Source of the DNA: Eulemur rufifrons
Taxonomy: Eukaryota; Chordata; Mammalia; Primates; Lemuridae
Reading direction: 5' to 3'
DNA: 64,000 nucleotides
Assembly (NCBI RefSeq): GCF_041146395.1
Contig: NC_090989.1
Location: forward strand, 248,672,843-248,736,842
Below, in pieces: positions 23,236 through 35,670 of this stretch. Each line of letters starts with the position of its first letter. Positions within the stretch are counted from its first letter, which is position 1. The position numbers and the translations under genes were made by a program. The notes below the pieces were generated by a model. That model saw only the letters and a program-made list of their open reading frames with translations, was not told the origin of the DNA and did not search any database.

Positions 23236-23239
23236 CAGA

Positions 23240-23375
23240 ATTCAATAAACAAATATTTATTGTATACATACTATGTGGTAGTCATAATCTAGACATGGAA
23301 AATAGATTTGTAAATAAAACACAACAAGTTCCTGCCTTCATAGACCTTAAATTCTAGTGCGGTAAAATAAATGCG
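23240..23375 (-). mobile_element. L2 3'-end fragment, antisense
   Basis: 'Ttcaataaacaaatatttat', 'catactatgtggtagtcata', 'caacaagttcctgccttcat' and 'ccttaaattctagtgcggta' are the antisense L2 terminus in correct order. It directly abuts the MIR. Confidence 0.8.
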
Positions 23376-24829
23376 AGAATAAAATATATAATATATTAGA
23401 TAATTACAAATGCAAAAGAATAAGACACAGAGAAAGAATATGAAATGTGTGTGTGTTTGTACTGTGTGTGCGATATACAGAATTCTAAGGTAGTGTATAC
23501 ATACCTTCCCCTAGTCATTTAATCAAACAATGATAGACAGTTCTATCAGATTTGGAAACAAAATGGTAAAGTTCCACATTTTACTGATGAAACAAATACT
23601 CACTGTTGGAATAACTCCAATTCTATATTTCTTACAAAGCTAGAACCAAGTGCTCTATGAAACAAAAGGAAGATACTAAAACACAGATAAGAGTGTATTC
23701 TGCTTAATTATTGACATACAAAGGTATACCTATCACATGACAAAGAAATGCTACTGAATGCAGGAGAAATTACCAAATCTCTGTGACCAAAAATTCTTAT
23801 TCTAGTATGTGTTATGATGCATTTTTGCAACTCGAGCATTTTCAAGAAGAAAGTTTGACACTCCCTACATTTCCTCATCTGTTTTTGTCTCATTGCTGTT
23901 CCCAAAAAGTGTGATTTCAATAAGCATATCCTTATCATATGGTTAGACAGAATCTCTGTACATACTTGATGGCTGCTTAAAAGGAGAACTAGTGCCTTTT
24001 TTTCTAGAACCTACTAACAAGCAGTGGCTAAACTGTTGTTACTTGCATTCCTTTACAAAAATTTCATAGCTATAGAAAAGAAAAGAAAACTTCATTTTAA
24101 TTGTCAAAGAATTTGAATTATCTATTCTTAAATCATGTACACTTGTGGCTTTTTTATTTAATTAACAAATACCAGTAAATTACAAGACATTTATCATCAC
24201 TAGGAACCTCTTCATACTTTCTTCCTGCTAGCATGTGGAAATATATTAGCGTTCAATATGGTTAAAAGTCACAACATACAGAATCATCTTACCTATCTAA
24301 AACTACATTTAGAAAAAAAAAAAAAACTGTAAGTAAGAAACTGATATTATAGATGATTTTTAAGTTTTTATTGTCTGTGTTTTTTGTTTTTAAAAATGAA
24401 TGTTATATGTATTTTTAGGTCTTAGGTTAGTACAACTAATTTTCATATACCAAATAATCCAAAATGAATTTTGGCAGACACTAAGATAAGAAACAGTCTT
24501 GATCAAAATGAAATTTTTTAGCAGGACTAGGAGTGGTAATTGCTTTCATTATTGTTTTCTTCATATTTGACTTCCCTATAATAAGCATATATTGCCTTGA
24601 TATTAAAAAACAAGTTTTATTTTAGTAGCAAACTTTATTTCATCATTCTTTATCTGGATACTTATGATATTCTAAATGAGTTAGGTTCGATAATACCTTA
24701 TCATGATTCTTTCTCCATTAAGTAAATGTCAGGTCTCAGAATTAATATTTTGAACTTTGGCATGTAATTATTGTTCACTAATAATTACATTGAAATCTGT
24801 ATTTTAGTTATTAAATTGAGTATAGACTG
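23376..24829. other. Unassigned AT-rich sequence
   Basis: No gene or repeat recognised. An A14 run at about 24313-24326 has no recognisable retroposed body beside it. Confidence 0.5.
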
Positions 24830-25860
24830 CCAGAGGCAGAACCTACGTTCAACACCAATTCTATTGCCAATGCTACCTAGTTAACTACCTGCTTCACCTT
24901 CTACAATAGCTATATGCTGGTCGACCTCAGCTGGTATCCAGAATACATAGGTCTAGGATCCCAGAGCCAGAGACTAATCTAAGATCAACACCAATGCCAC
25001 TTCTACAGTCTCTATAGGCTACATCCAGGCCCTAGAAATGAACAGAGATGTGGAGTGGCTGGGAGTTTCATGGCAGCTTTGAGTACCTGATCTGCCCACA
25101 GCTCTGTGGAATCTTCCTTCGTGCCTTTTGGATCTAGAGCTTCATTCAGGAGAGGACAATTTCAAACAAGACCAAGATTGATAACCTCAGAAGGATCCCT
25201 AGAAAAGAATAATTTAGAAGCAGTGGCAACAGCAGGCTACAGGTGGGGTTGGTGGGGTTGTTGGGGTTGAAACCAAGGTGCCCTTGGGCTAGCCTTCCAT
25301 GCCTTCTGTATTCCTGCACTAGTGTTACCGTCTAAGCCAGACCTGCCCAGGGTCTCTGGGCCCAGAATTCAGGATCTATTAGGGACCCACATGGTGACAG
25401 AATTAGAAGCTTTCTCCTGGTGGAAACAGTGGGGTGGGGTTTGATAGCCCTCTGTGGGGATATCCTTTAATAACTGCTAGATCAGAATGGTTCTTTTAAG
25501 AGTGGCCACTTCTGAGCTGGATCCGTCCATGGTTGCAGTTCTACGTATTAGGCTCTGAAAGGGTTTAGATAGAAGGTGCAAAACCAGCTGCCTCCATAGG
25601 AGGTTTGGGTGCTTTGGTGGCCCCTAAGCTCATCTGGCAATGGCTTTACAAGTCCTGGGAAAAGACCCAGAAGTCTAAATATTTCCTAGAGAATTCAAGA
25701 TAGATGAGGACTGTCGACACAATCTATTCTCTTGCCAGGAGCTCCTTCATACTTGGGCCCTTTCAGAACCTGGATGTGTGGTGGGCACATCTCTATGGGA
25801 CTGTTGAGACATTGCTACATTTGGGGACATCCCCATGTAACATAAAAGAAGCCACAAGGC
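24830..25860. other. GC-elevated block, unclassified (possible decayed retroelement 5' region)
   Basis: About 1 kb with clearly higher GC than its surroundings and several short internal repetitions ('aacaccaattctattgccaatgc' and 'aacaccaatgccacttct' near 24851 and 24987). At 25242-25268 a 9-bp unit (GTGGGGTTG) is repeated three times. The texture resembles the 5' region of an ancient L1, but I cannot place it. The 94-residue frame at 25704-25988 has no recognised domain. Confidence 0.4.
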
Positions 25861-25999
25861 TTAGAGTGAACCATTTTCTCTTACTTGTGTCTAGATTTGT
25901 ATCTCTTTATAGAAAGTTGTTTTTTCCATCTACTATTCTATTTGTCAATTACACCACTTACTTTCTATTTAGGTACTTACTTTTGTAGAACATGGGTGT

Positions 26000-27110
26000 A
26001 TGTGATAGGTAAGGATGAAATTTAGAATCAAGTTTCCAGGTTTAATTTTTAAAAGTCTTTAGTATTTTGATTTGGTTATAGATTGATTTAGAGAGATTGA
26101 TACCTTTCAATGATAAACTTCGCATTTCATTCTATTTAAGTCCTCTTTTATGCTTTTTAGGAAAGTTTTATAGATTTCACAGATTTTATCACATAAGTCT
26201 TTCATATTTTTTCTTAAATTATTCCAAGAAGTAGTTATAACTTTGTTGCAACCAATAGTATGGCTTTTTATTTACCTTCAAATCGATTGTCTCTAAAAGT
26301 ATGTTTAATTTTTAAACAAGTTATGTACATCACTATAAGCATTTTTAAAAGGCCTTTCATTTATATCTTCTGCTCTGCTATAAATAGGATATATCCTTTC
26401 TTTTCTACCTTCTAACACATGGTTGTACATTTGAAGATTATTCATTTTGTATATAATTATTAAATCCCTATGGTATTATTTATTTCTTTTCTCTAATTGC
26501 ATTGACTAGACTTTCCAATAAAATATTAAAAGAGGGTTAATAATGGATACCCTAGTTAATCTTCCTTACTTTAGTAGCAATTCTTTGTTACTATACTAGA
26601 CATGATCCTGGCTTATGAATTAATACGTTGTTATGTTTATATACTAGTATTACTCTTTAAGAAGTTTAAAATCAGGAATGCATTTATTTTTGAACTTTAT
26701 CAAATAAATACTCAAATGATTGTATGACATATGTGCTGACCTATTAATATGGTAAACTATATTAATATATTTCTGAATATTAAAATGTTTATATTCCTGT
26801 ATTAAACCTATTTGTGAAATTTTAGTAATAGTTTTATACCAATATAAATAATAAATTTGATTTTAGTGTTCTCTCACAGTAGTAGTAAGTTTATGAGTGC
26901 ATTATCAATGTTTTCTCATTGCAAAAAAATAATTTGGGAACTTTTAATTAATTTTTTCTCATAAACTTTGAAAAATACTGGAATAAATGTTTCTTAGAAG
27001 TTTTGCAGAATTTCTCATATAAAACTGACTATATATGGTGAATGTTGGGGTTCTTAAAATTTTCTTTTATATATGATCCTATACATGTAGTTAATACAAG
27101 GTCAGTTTAC
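26000..27110 (-). mobile_element. Ancient L1 ORF2 fragment, antisense
   Basis: Antisense reverse-transcriptase landmarks are discernible: 'gaactttatcaaataaatac' (26693-26712), 'atatggtaaactatattaat' (26748-26767), 'cctgtattaaacctatttgt' and 'ttttctcattgcaaaaaaat' followed by 'aatttgggaacttttaatta'. The order matches antisense L1 ORF2. The copy is very diverged (HAL1/L1M age). Confidence 0.65.
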
Positions 27111-30100
27111 ATAATTTATAAATTCTTAGAAAATCATCCATTTAATCTAGATCCCAGAAAGTTTGCATAGAACTGAGCCAATAATTTACTAACTGAATGT
27201 GTAAACCATAAGTTTATTTCTTTCCATTTATTTCAGTTGTACATTCTTGTAAATAGAATAACTTGGTCTACTGTTTTTTTTGTTTGTTTTTCATTTTTTT
27301 ATCTAGTCATTGACTTTTCTAATTAATGAAAAACTCTTCCTAAATCTAGCTCATCATTTCTGATTTTCAGCACTGGTGTGTTTTCATTGATAATCATTCT
27401 TGGTTTTCAGCACTGGTGTGTTTTCTTCATTTTCTATATTCTCAAAGGTATTTTAGTTGGAAATTGAGGATTGCTTTGTCACAGGCTGTTACTCAGAGCA
27501 TTTTAAACCAAAATTTTGAAAATGGAGATATATTAATGCTATAAGTAGCCTACAATTTATTCATGAAAGTTACTGGATTTTTCTATTACTAAGATTTGTT
27601 TCTTATTCCATAATTCAACTATCATGAACAAACACAATAACTTTACTATATAAGACACTTGGAACAATAGTAATAGGAAAACTGCTAATTTGAGAAACTG
27701 ATTGGCTAATTATTTTTTGGTATTTAAAAAAAACACCACATAGAATACTTTGAATTGTTTACCTATATATTTAAACAGGCCACTTTTTAACTTGCTAGTA
27801 TAAAATGGGTGTTTGATGAATGGTTTTGTGCTAATGTAGGTCAGTGAAGTATTATTGGTTTTATTTAGTACTCCCCAAAGTTGTTATATTTTCTTTTTGT
27901 GTGTAAATGCCCAAAATGTCCCTTCCTGTTATAGAAAATGTCAAAAATTCTTTTGTTATCGAAAATTTAAGAGATATATTCACCATTATCTAATCAACAG
28001 AAGTGAACTGCAAACAATTGAGCAAAATGAATTACTTTAATAGCCCACTGAACTATGATGGATACCATAATATTGACACTGGTTGTCTTTGTTATATTTT
28101 TAGTCACAAATCCAAGTCTTATCAAGCATGCTACTTCCATGTATATTAAATTCAGATCCTTCAACTACAGTTATTTTTACCTAGACTCTCAGTATTAGCT
28201 CTAATGCTTATTTTCATGTGGACTTTAAAGTTATTTTCAAGTCATAGAATTTTGTGAACTTTTAATATGTATATTCCTTTTTTATTTACCTCTAAATAAA
28301 GCCTGATTTTCATCTTACCTAGAGCATTTTAAAGTCTTCCTCCTCAAAAGGAAGTAGAATTATTTATTTGATTGTATCTCAAGAAGGCAAATTTTAGGAA
28401 GATTTAAATTTCAGGAGCTGATGCTCTGCTTGCAACTGCTTATGAGAAATGCCCAGAAATTCATAGCTTGAATAAAATAGTTGTGGGCTACATAGTCCAC
28501 TGTGCTTTTTTCTCAGATACTTAGTTTTGTAAATAAATCAGTATTTTTTTTTCTATTTTGTTGAATCAATAGTTTGAAAACTATCTCAAAACAAAATAAA
28601 CAGCACTATAACACATGTTTTAGATGCCTCTACAATTTTATACTACAAATTTGTATTTTTTTGGTTCCTTTAAAAGCTGAATGATGTTTACTGTGACATT
28701 ATTTTGACTTTTTAAAAAATTTATTTTTTACTCTTGGCCAAAGATATAATAGATTGAACTGATGCCATACCTTGGATTATGAAACACAGAGCAATTAATG
28801 ACTAAGCAAGGTGGGAAATGGACAGTAAGTGTTAGCTCAGAATTAATATGACATTTATTAATATTTACATATAACATATAAACTGAGATATTGCCTCAGT
28901 CTAACTAAACTTCTCAAAGTTGTCAATAATTTTCTGTGTGAGAGATTGGAAAGCAGTAAACTTACAGGAGAGGTCATTTCAAGCAGAGATGAACCCGTAG
29001 GCATTTACCACAGGTGGTTATAATCCCTTCTGCCCTATCCTGATAGGAAACAGATTAGCTAGCTTTTAACTTTCTTCTCATTTTCAGAATCCATTTTCCA
29101 GCTTTGAAGAAAACAAAATAGATACCTGAAAGAGTCATACATTCAGTCCTTAAATTGTCCCTCAAACATTCCTGGAATAACCACTTAAGCATTTTCTGTA
29201 TGTGGTTAAGTGTAAAAATAAGTTTGTTAATAAGGATAAAATGTATGATTTTATCTCTCATTTCACTGGGACATTGATTTCCAAATAAAGTTACATTTCT
29301 ATAGATCCCAGTTGCCTCACCTATCTATTCTTTGGGGAATGGGCTGTTTCTGCCTACCTGAGAGAATTACTTAGGAAAGATCTTTAAATTGCTAGTCACC
29401 TTCAGCTACAGAAAGTTTGGACATTTAAAGCTTTGAGATTTTCAGGAGGGAGTTAATTTATAGAAGCAATTATTTTTAACCTAAAAAACCTTATTCACAC
29501 TTTCTTTTTTATGCTCTGCTATCTAAGCATAGCGTCTATTAACAAATGGAGGTTTTCTTGCCTATTAACTTGGCCAGTATAGATTTTCTTGCCTGATGGC
29601 ATACATATATCCCCGTCCCTCCTGGGATTTTAGAATCCTAGACATTGTACTTAAGGCACTACTTACAACTCCTTTCCTGAAATTCTGCTAGATAGGTTGT
29701 GGTTAAATCAATTCCTGGTAAAAAAGGGAAACGGCATGAGTTACTGATGCCTGTCACCAGCACACATTTGGCCCATGTGCTGGCTGCTGATAACAGTGAC
29801 AAAGTAGTTGAAAGGTTTTACTTTTTTTTTATTATTTTTTTTTAATTTTAAGGTCAGTGGTCACTAAAACACCTGTGAAGTAATGGTAAATGTCATTCCA
29901 GAGTGTTAGCTCTAGATTATCATTAAACACAACAGATTTCCACAATGTTTTACATTTTATTTAATTTCACCTTTCCAAAGCTAATGCTATGCTATGTTTT
30001 GTGAGTGTTCTTCTCAGGACTAGTGCATGACACTCACAGAAGAACATTTTAAAATTAAATTTTATTACTGATCCTAATAATTGTTCAGAGAAAGATAGCA

Positions 30101-32304
30101 CAGGATGCTGATGAATCCTTACTTGTATGTATAAGTATGTAAAATAATTTTCTCTGAAATTCTATAGCATGCACCAAACAATCCAATACAAAACTCAAAA
30201 CTCCATCTAGTGGCATAATGTTTAGATTAAGGTTATAAAAATTTGACTTGAATTATATATAATTTAATGATACTGATAATAAAGTCAGAGGCCTTTAGAA
30301 CTACATATAGCTATTTAAACCTAGACTCTAAATACTGAAATGTCTTGTGATAGTATGTACTCTTTAATTTATTTTTATTTTGGGGAAGTTTCTGGTGAAA
30401 ACTGAAAAATCTGCTAGACAAATTCTAAAAGAGCTCTAACACTGTATACTTTTTTGAAATTGTGAAAATAAGACCAATCTTTAGAAGAATATGTGTATAA
30501 CAAAAGAATGCTTTTAGGAATGACAAGTTTGGAGGTTCAGAAATAGGTATGCAGATGGCTATGTACCACAGTATGTATTATTTAACTTAAGGAAGGGTTA
30601 TCACCTTGGGATTTTGTTATTCTTGTTATTCTCTCAAATTTGAAAGAAACCAGTCAAAAATAGTCTATCAGTGGCAAGAATTATGGTTAGGATTAAACAT
30701 ATATACTTTCATTCAAATATACTCCCTCCCCTCATACATTCTACCCCTTAATTCTATGGTCTGTGATTAATTAATATCCATCCAAATTTGAAGTTTCAAA
30801 AACTGACGATGTTAGAAATGTGCACACTTTCAGATACCTTTGGCATAAGAAATATCTTACACTATTATATTAAATTATTCATGAAGCTTGAACACTGGAC
30901 ATATTTTTTTCATTTTCACAGTGGCTGACAATTACTTTTAAATGTCATACTAAGGAGTAAGAAAATGCTTTAAAATAGTGTTGAGTTATTTGAGTTGTTT
31001 ACTATGATACTGACATGATGTATGTATCATTATACTGTTGTACAATCAGATAATAAATGAAAAATGATCCTTTAAATTGATTTTCTAGAATGCATTCTCT
31101 GTATTTGCTGTCAATCCTCATTAAAGAAGCAATTTTTATGGCACATTGGCAACGTGATGAAAATGACAAAAATAATATTTCCCACCTGCTAATGACAACT
31201 TTCTTCCATCTTGAGGAAGAACAAATACATAGAAACTAAATTAGCATGTTAAAAGAAGATGCAGGATAATGAATGACAGCAAAACAGAGGGAGAAAGAGA
31301 CAAGAACAATGTTGATGGGAAAAGTGGAATTTAATATTACACTTTAATACCTGTAACATCAAATTGCAAATATAAAAACAAATATTAAAATGTCTTCACC
31401 CTAATATGAAATGACAAAGTGAAACACAAGATCCAGACTTAGAGAAAACAGCAGCTTTAATCATTATATTGAGATTATAATAGTGCTTGTAAATTCCTGT
31501 TATTTTTTAAAATGTTCAGTGTAACAGTTATTACTATAGAGCCAGGCCATGCTAAAAATATGCCAAACTGTTTGTTTTTGAATGTCAGGAAAAATGAGGA
31601 TTTATTTTATAATTCTCCTGATAAATATTTTGGTTTTAAACAAATATTGGTATTTAAGTAACTAAAGTATTATTCTATCTATTTCTTTCTTTTATAAATT
31701 ATTTATTTACTTTGCCTATTTGAAGAGCATTTTTATATTCAAGTATTTTCTTTATTTTTGAATATATTTTAGGATTATTGGTATGATAATTCATTTTAAT
31801 ACTATTAAATATTCTCATTTTCACTTATTATTTTAAATTTTGCTCAGGTATCATATAAAATAAATATATTCTCTCTAATTTTGAGTTGGTCAAGATTTGG
31901 TCAATTTTTTCAACTGAGGATATCATGCTTTTATACAAAGTTTTCTATTTCAGAAAACTAATTTAAAATCTTCAAATCTAGCCATGGACAGAAGACAAGC
32001 AATAATTTATCATACTAAAAAGTAGAGACATTTTGGAAAATAATTAGAGTGGTTTATTACCATGCTAGACAACTGAATAAATGTGCTACAGAGACTCTTG
32101 AAAATTGTCTAATATTTGGTTGTAAAAGCTATGTCTTTCCTAGTGGCATAAACTGACATTTTCCTAGTCTACATTCTGTAAATCATCATAGGATGAATTT
32201 TGTGATCATAAGGCTACCCTTATGATTTTTTTTTACCCTGTTTCTAACTCTTGTTTGAAAAGATTTTCTCAAAGTCTGAGGGTATTCAGAGGTTTTGAAA
32301 TATA
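27111..32304. other. 5.2-kb AT-rich stretch with no recognisable element
   Basis: I find no repeat family, gene or RNA in this stretch. It contains two copies of a 22-bp segment (ttttcagcactggtgtgttttc) 41 bp apart at 27364-27426, a T-rich run at 29820-29852, and scattered short frames without protein signatures. It may hold repeats too diverged to see by eye, or unique sequence. Confidence 0.5.
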
Positions 32305-32710
32305 TGTACTATGGACTGGATTATTTTCCTCCAAAATTCATATCATGAAATCCTGACCCTCAATGTGATGATATTTGGGGGAGGGGCCTTTGGCAGGTTA
32401 TTAGACTTAGATGATGCCATGAGGTTGGAGCTCTCATGATGAGATTAGTGCCCTTATAAAAAGGGATACCTGTGGGCTTGTTTCTTCTCTCTCCTTATCC
32501 CTACCCACATGTACCAAAGAAAGGTCATATGAGCACATAGAGAAAAGGCAGTCATCTGCAACTCAAGGAGAGAGTCCTCACCAGACACTGACCCTGGTGG
32601 CACCTTGATCTCGCACTTTCAGTCTCTAGAACTGTAAGAAATAAATTTCTATTGTTTAAGCCCCCCAGTCTATGGTATTTTGGTATAGCAAACTTGAGCA
32701 GACTAATATA
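32305..32710 (+). mobile_element. ERVL-MaLR solo LTR (MLT1A/B type), sense
   Basis: It starts 'tgtactatggactggattat', passes 'aaattcatatcatgaaatcc', 'gtgcccttataaaaagggat', 'ccctggtggcaccttgatct', and ends 'aataaatttctattgtttaag ..gactaatata'. This is the complete MLT1 LTR order, including a TATAAAA-like element and AATAAA. Flanks ATATA (32300-32304) and ATATT (32711-32715) make a 4/5 matching 5-bp target duplication. No internal ERV sequence is present. Confidence 0.92.
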
Positions 32711-33579
32711 ATATTCATTTATTATGAAATTTGTAAAAGTACTATTTATATACTCATATCCACTGTGAGGACTTTTGTTATCTGTCTCATAAAAGATAGC
32801 TCTTAACGAACAACTCTAGATTTGAAGAGAGATGCTATAGTTTGGAGGTTCCTATGGGAACAAGTTATAATTGCCAACCTGTATAGCAACCAGTATGAGA
32901 AAAATTATATATAGATACTGATCAAAGTTTTAGCTCTTTTACTATCTCCATTTGGAATCCAAATAGGGTACAAACATATATACACACACATACACACATA
33001 CATATATACACATGCACACATACCATTTATCTTATCTTTTGTCAATCAGTTAATTTATTCTAATCTCTTACCTAATCTAAAATTGGGGAAGTACCTGTGG
33101 CCTGTTCTTTCCCTTAAGTGAATTCTTGAAAACTCAAGGCTAGTCTAGCACCTGTCCTAGGGCTAAGAATGGTGGAGCCCTGAAGGCTGCTGGAGTTGAG
33201 AGGATGAAGTAGCAGCACTGTGCTGGTGAAGTGGATGGACTTCAAAAAGCTACAGGAACAAAGCACAGAACTTGTCACTCTCTAATCCTTTTCACTAATA
33301 CTCAATGCCTATATATACACAGTCCTAAGATCACTACTTAGTGGGGCAAAAGGAGAAGTCAGAGCAGCTCACGGATATTGCCAACTTATCACCTATCATG
33401 TGGATTCTACTTGTATTTCTGGGCTGGACCACTTGACTTTGTGTCCTAGAAGCTCTTGAAACAATAGTCGTGGCATAGGGTTTATGAAACTGTAAAAACT
33501 ATGATCTGAAGAGCTGTCTGGAATATATTTTTGTACAAACTTGAAATAAACCAAATTTTATTGTGAAAAAACATACACA
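32711..33579. other. Unassigned sequence with a CA/TA microsatellite
   Basis: A degenerate (CA/TA)n tract lies at about 32973-33025. The GC-moderate stretch at 33150-33480 looks like a decayed repeat but I cannot name it. Confidence 0.45.
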
Positions 33580-33790
33580 TATATGATTGCCTTCATACGA
33601 AATGTCCAAAATAGGGATCTACAGAGGCAGAATGGAGATTAATAGTTGTTGAGGGCTGGGTGTGAGGATTAGAACAGGGGAGTGATAGCTACAGGGTTAA
33701 GGATTTCTTTCTGAAATGATGAAAATGTTCTAAAATTAACCATAGTGATAATTGTACATATTAATATCTGTGAATACACAGTTTCAATGG
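33580..33790 (+). mobile_element. Ancient L1M 3' UTR fragment, sense
   Basis: 'Cagaggcagaatggagatta', 'tagttgttgagggctgggtg', 'tttctttctgaaatgatgaa', 'aatgttctaaaattaaccat' and 'gtgataattgtacatattaa' occur in the order of an old L1M (MA/MB) 3' UTR. Confidence 0.75.
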
Positions 33791-34194
33791 AATGGCTCAT
33801 CCATCCCTGCAGAGAGGGAGCAGAAAGATGGGACGACCCATCAGAGTTGTCTCAAGTTAGAACAAGAAAACAGGATATTTTAACCCTGTGTTGAGTGATC
33901 ACTGGATGAGGGCCAATTTAGTAAGGAGTCATGACCTTTGGTGATGGTCTTCATCTTCGTCTAGGGCGATGTTGAGGCCATCTCTAATAAGGGCTGACAG
34001 CTGAGTGCTAGTTGCCAGTAGCACTTCAAGAGCTGGGCTAATAAAATCTTTATTCTTGATGAAGGCTAATGGCATCACATCTAAATGACCATCACTACTG
34101 CTGTAAGAAATACTGACTTTTGCTGTAAATAATATGGTAATTGAAATTAATACTTATATTTACAAATGAAATATAATGAACTATAAGGATATAA
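33791..34194. other. Unclassified 0.4-kb block
   Basis: GC-moderate sequence from 33795 to 34095 with an 'aataaaatc' near 34041; its appearance suggests an old LTR, but I cannot assign it. Confidence 0.35.
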
Positions 34195-35010
34195 TTACTT
34201 CATGTACAGATGTTTCTCTCAAAAATTCAGCTTTTAGTCTTATTGGTCATTTGAAGGTAGTATTGCTTTTTCTCTGCCTGCTTTTCAGATTTTCTCTTCT
34301 GTTTTTTCAGTATTTGCAATGCTTTTCCCAGGTGTGGTTTTCTTTGTATTCATCGTATTTGGGGTTTGCAGCTCCTCCTGAATCTTTCCCTTGATATCCT
34401 TCTTCCCTTTGTCTGCCTCACATCACCCTGCCCTGCCTCCTGGTAATGTAATTAGGATAATTGGCAATTTCATTTTTGTCTCAATTGTTTCTTGTGTTAT
34501 CTTATCCATTTTCTATCCTTTTTTCCTTCCTGTTGTACTGACTTATATTGTAGTTTACTGATTCTTGTTTGGTTCATCTGATCTTCTGTTAAAAAGACCA
34601 TTTATAATTAATCATTGTGTTTTTCCTAATTTCTAGATTACACAATTTGTTATTTCTCATATTACAGTTCTCACGTGAAATTTCTCCTTTTGTTAGCTAA
34701 AGTTAGTTACAGTTGTTTTAATGTTTTTAATAATTCCAGAGTTTTGATCACATGTGACTCTGTTTTTATGGAATGTTTTTGTTGGTTTTAGATAATTTTG
34801 TGTTGTATTTAGGTGTATCTAGTAGGTTTTGATATAATAGTGCTCATGTATATGAAAATTTTTAGAAGCTAAAAATGATGTTATCTTCCTCCAGAAAGAA
34901 TTTAATTTTCATGTGACAATTGTAACAGGTATACAAGAGCCTGGGCTTGAGACTTCAAAGGGACCAGTCTATTTCCATTTTTGTTTTGTTTTGCTTTCAG
35001 TAGTACATAG
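34195..35010 (-). mobile_element. Ancient L1 fragment, antisense (ORF1/5' side)
   Basis: Antisense landmarks include 'ccaggtgtggttttctttgt' (34330), 'gtatttggggtttgcagctc', 'ccattttctatccttttttc' and 'ttatcttcctccagaaagaa' (34881), the order seen in antisense L1M ORF1 and 5' regions. The 72-residue frame at 34176-34394 is part of this and is not a host gene. Confidence 0.75.
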
Positions 35011-35436
35011 GTTTTTAGGGAACTCAACTAGAAACCTGGGATATTTACATTGTAAAATAGTCAAAGATTCTGCTTAACTTTCATGATTCTTTCTGTTTTC
35101 TTGGTCTTTTATTCTATGAAGATAAAGAATATGAAAATACCTTGAGATGATTAACGTCATAAACTATTGGACTATATTCTCTGTTCCTTTTCTTCAGAAT
35201 CTATTATTTTCTGCTTTTTAAGAAGAATTAATTATATTCCATTCAAATAATTTTTATTCTTATCAATAATGTAGAATGCTTGATTCTCAACATACAAAGT
35301 ATTATCAAACTTTTAGACTGCCCATTGGATAGATGGGAAACTACATATTAATATCATTATTTTTTAATTTTAATTTAATTAAAAATTTAAATATGAATAA
35401 AATAATTGTGTTTTGTATTTTCTGTTTAACCAGTCA
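35011..35436. other. Unassigned AT-rich sequence
   Basis: Nothing recognised. Confidence 0.5.
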
Positions 35437-35670
35437 CCATTTATTGATTGCATATTACGTGCAAATAGTTGTGAAGTGTCTTAATTAATCTTTACATTTA
35501 ATACTCACCAAAATATTCTAATGTAGGAGCTAGCATCATTCTTATTCTATATTTGATGAAACAAATGTTTAGACATGTAAAGTGACCTGCTCAATTTACT
35601 ATGGCAAGAGAGTGTGGAGCTAAAATTTCAATCCAAGTAACCTTGCTACAGAGCCTAATTGCTTAAACAC
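35437..35670 (-). mobile_element. MIR SINE, antisense, near full length
   Basis: 'Ccatttattgattgcatatt', 'ttaatctttacatttaatac', 'gatgaaacaaatgtttagac', 'aagtgacctgctcaatttac' and 'gagctaaaatttcaatccaa' give the complete antisense MIR order. Confidence 0.88.

Noticed and set aside
24310..24330. A14 run as a retroposon tail
   Set aside because: Upstream sequence matches no known SINE or gene and no flanking duplication was found.
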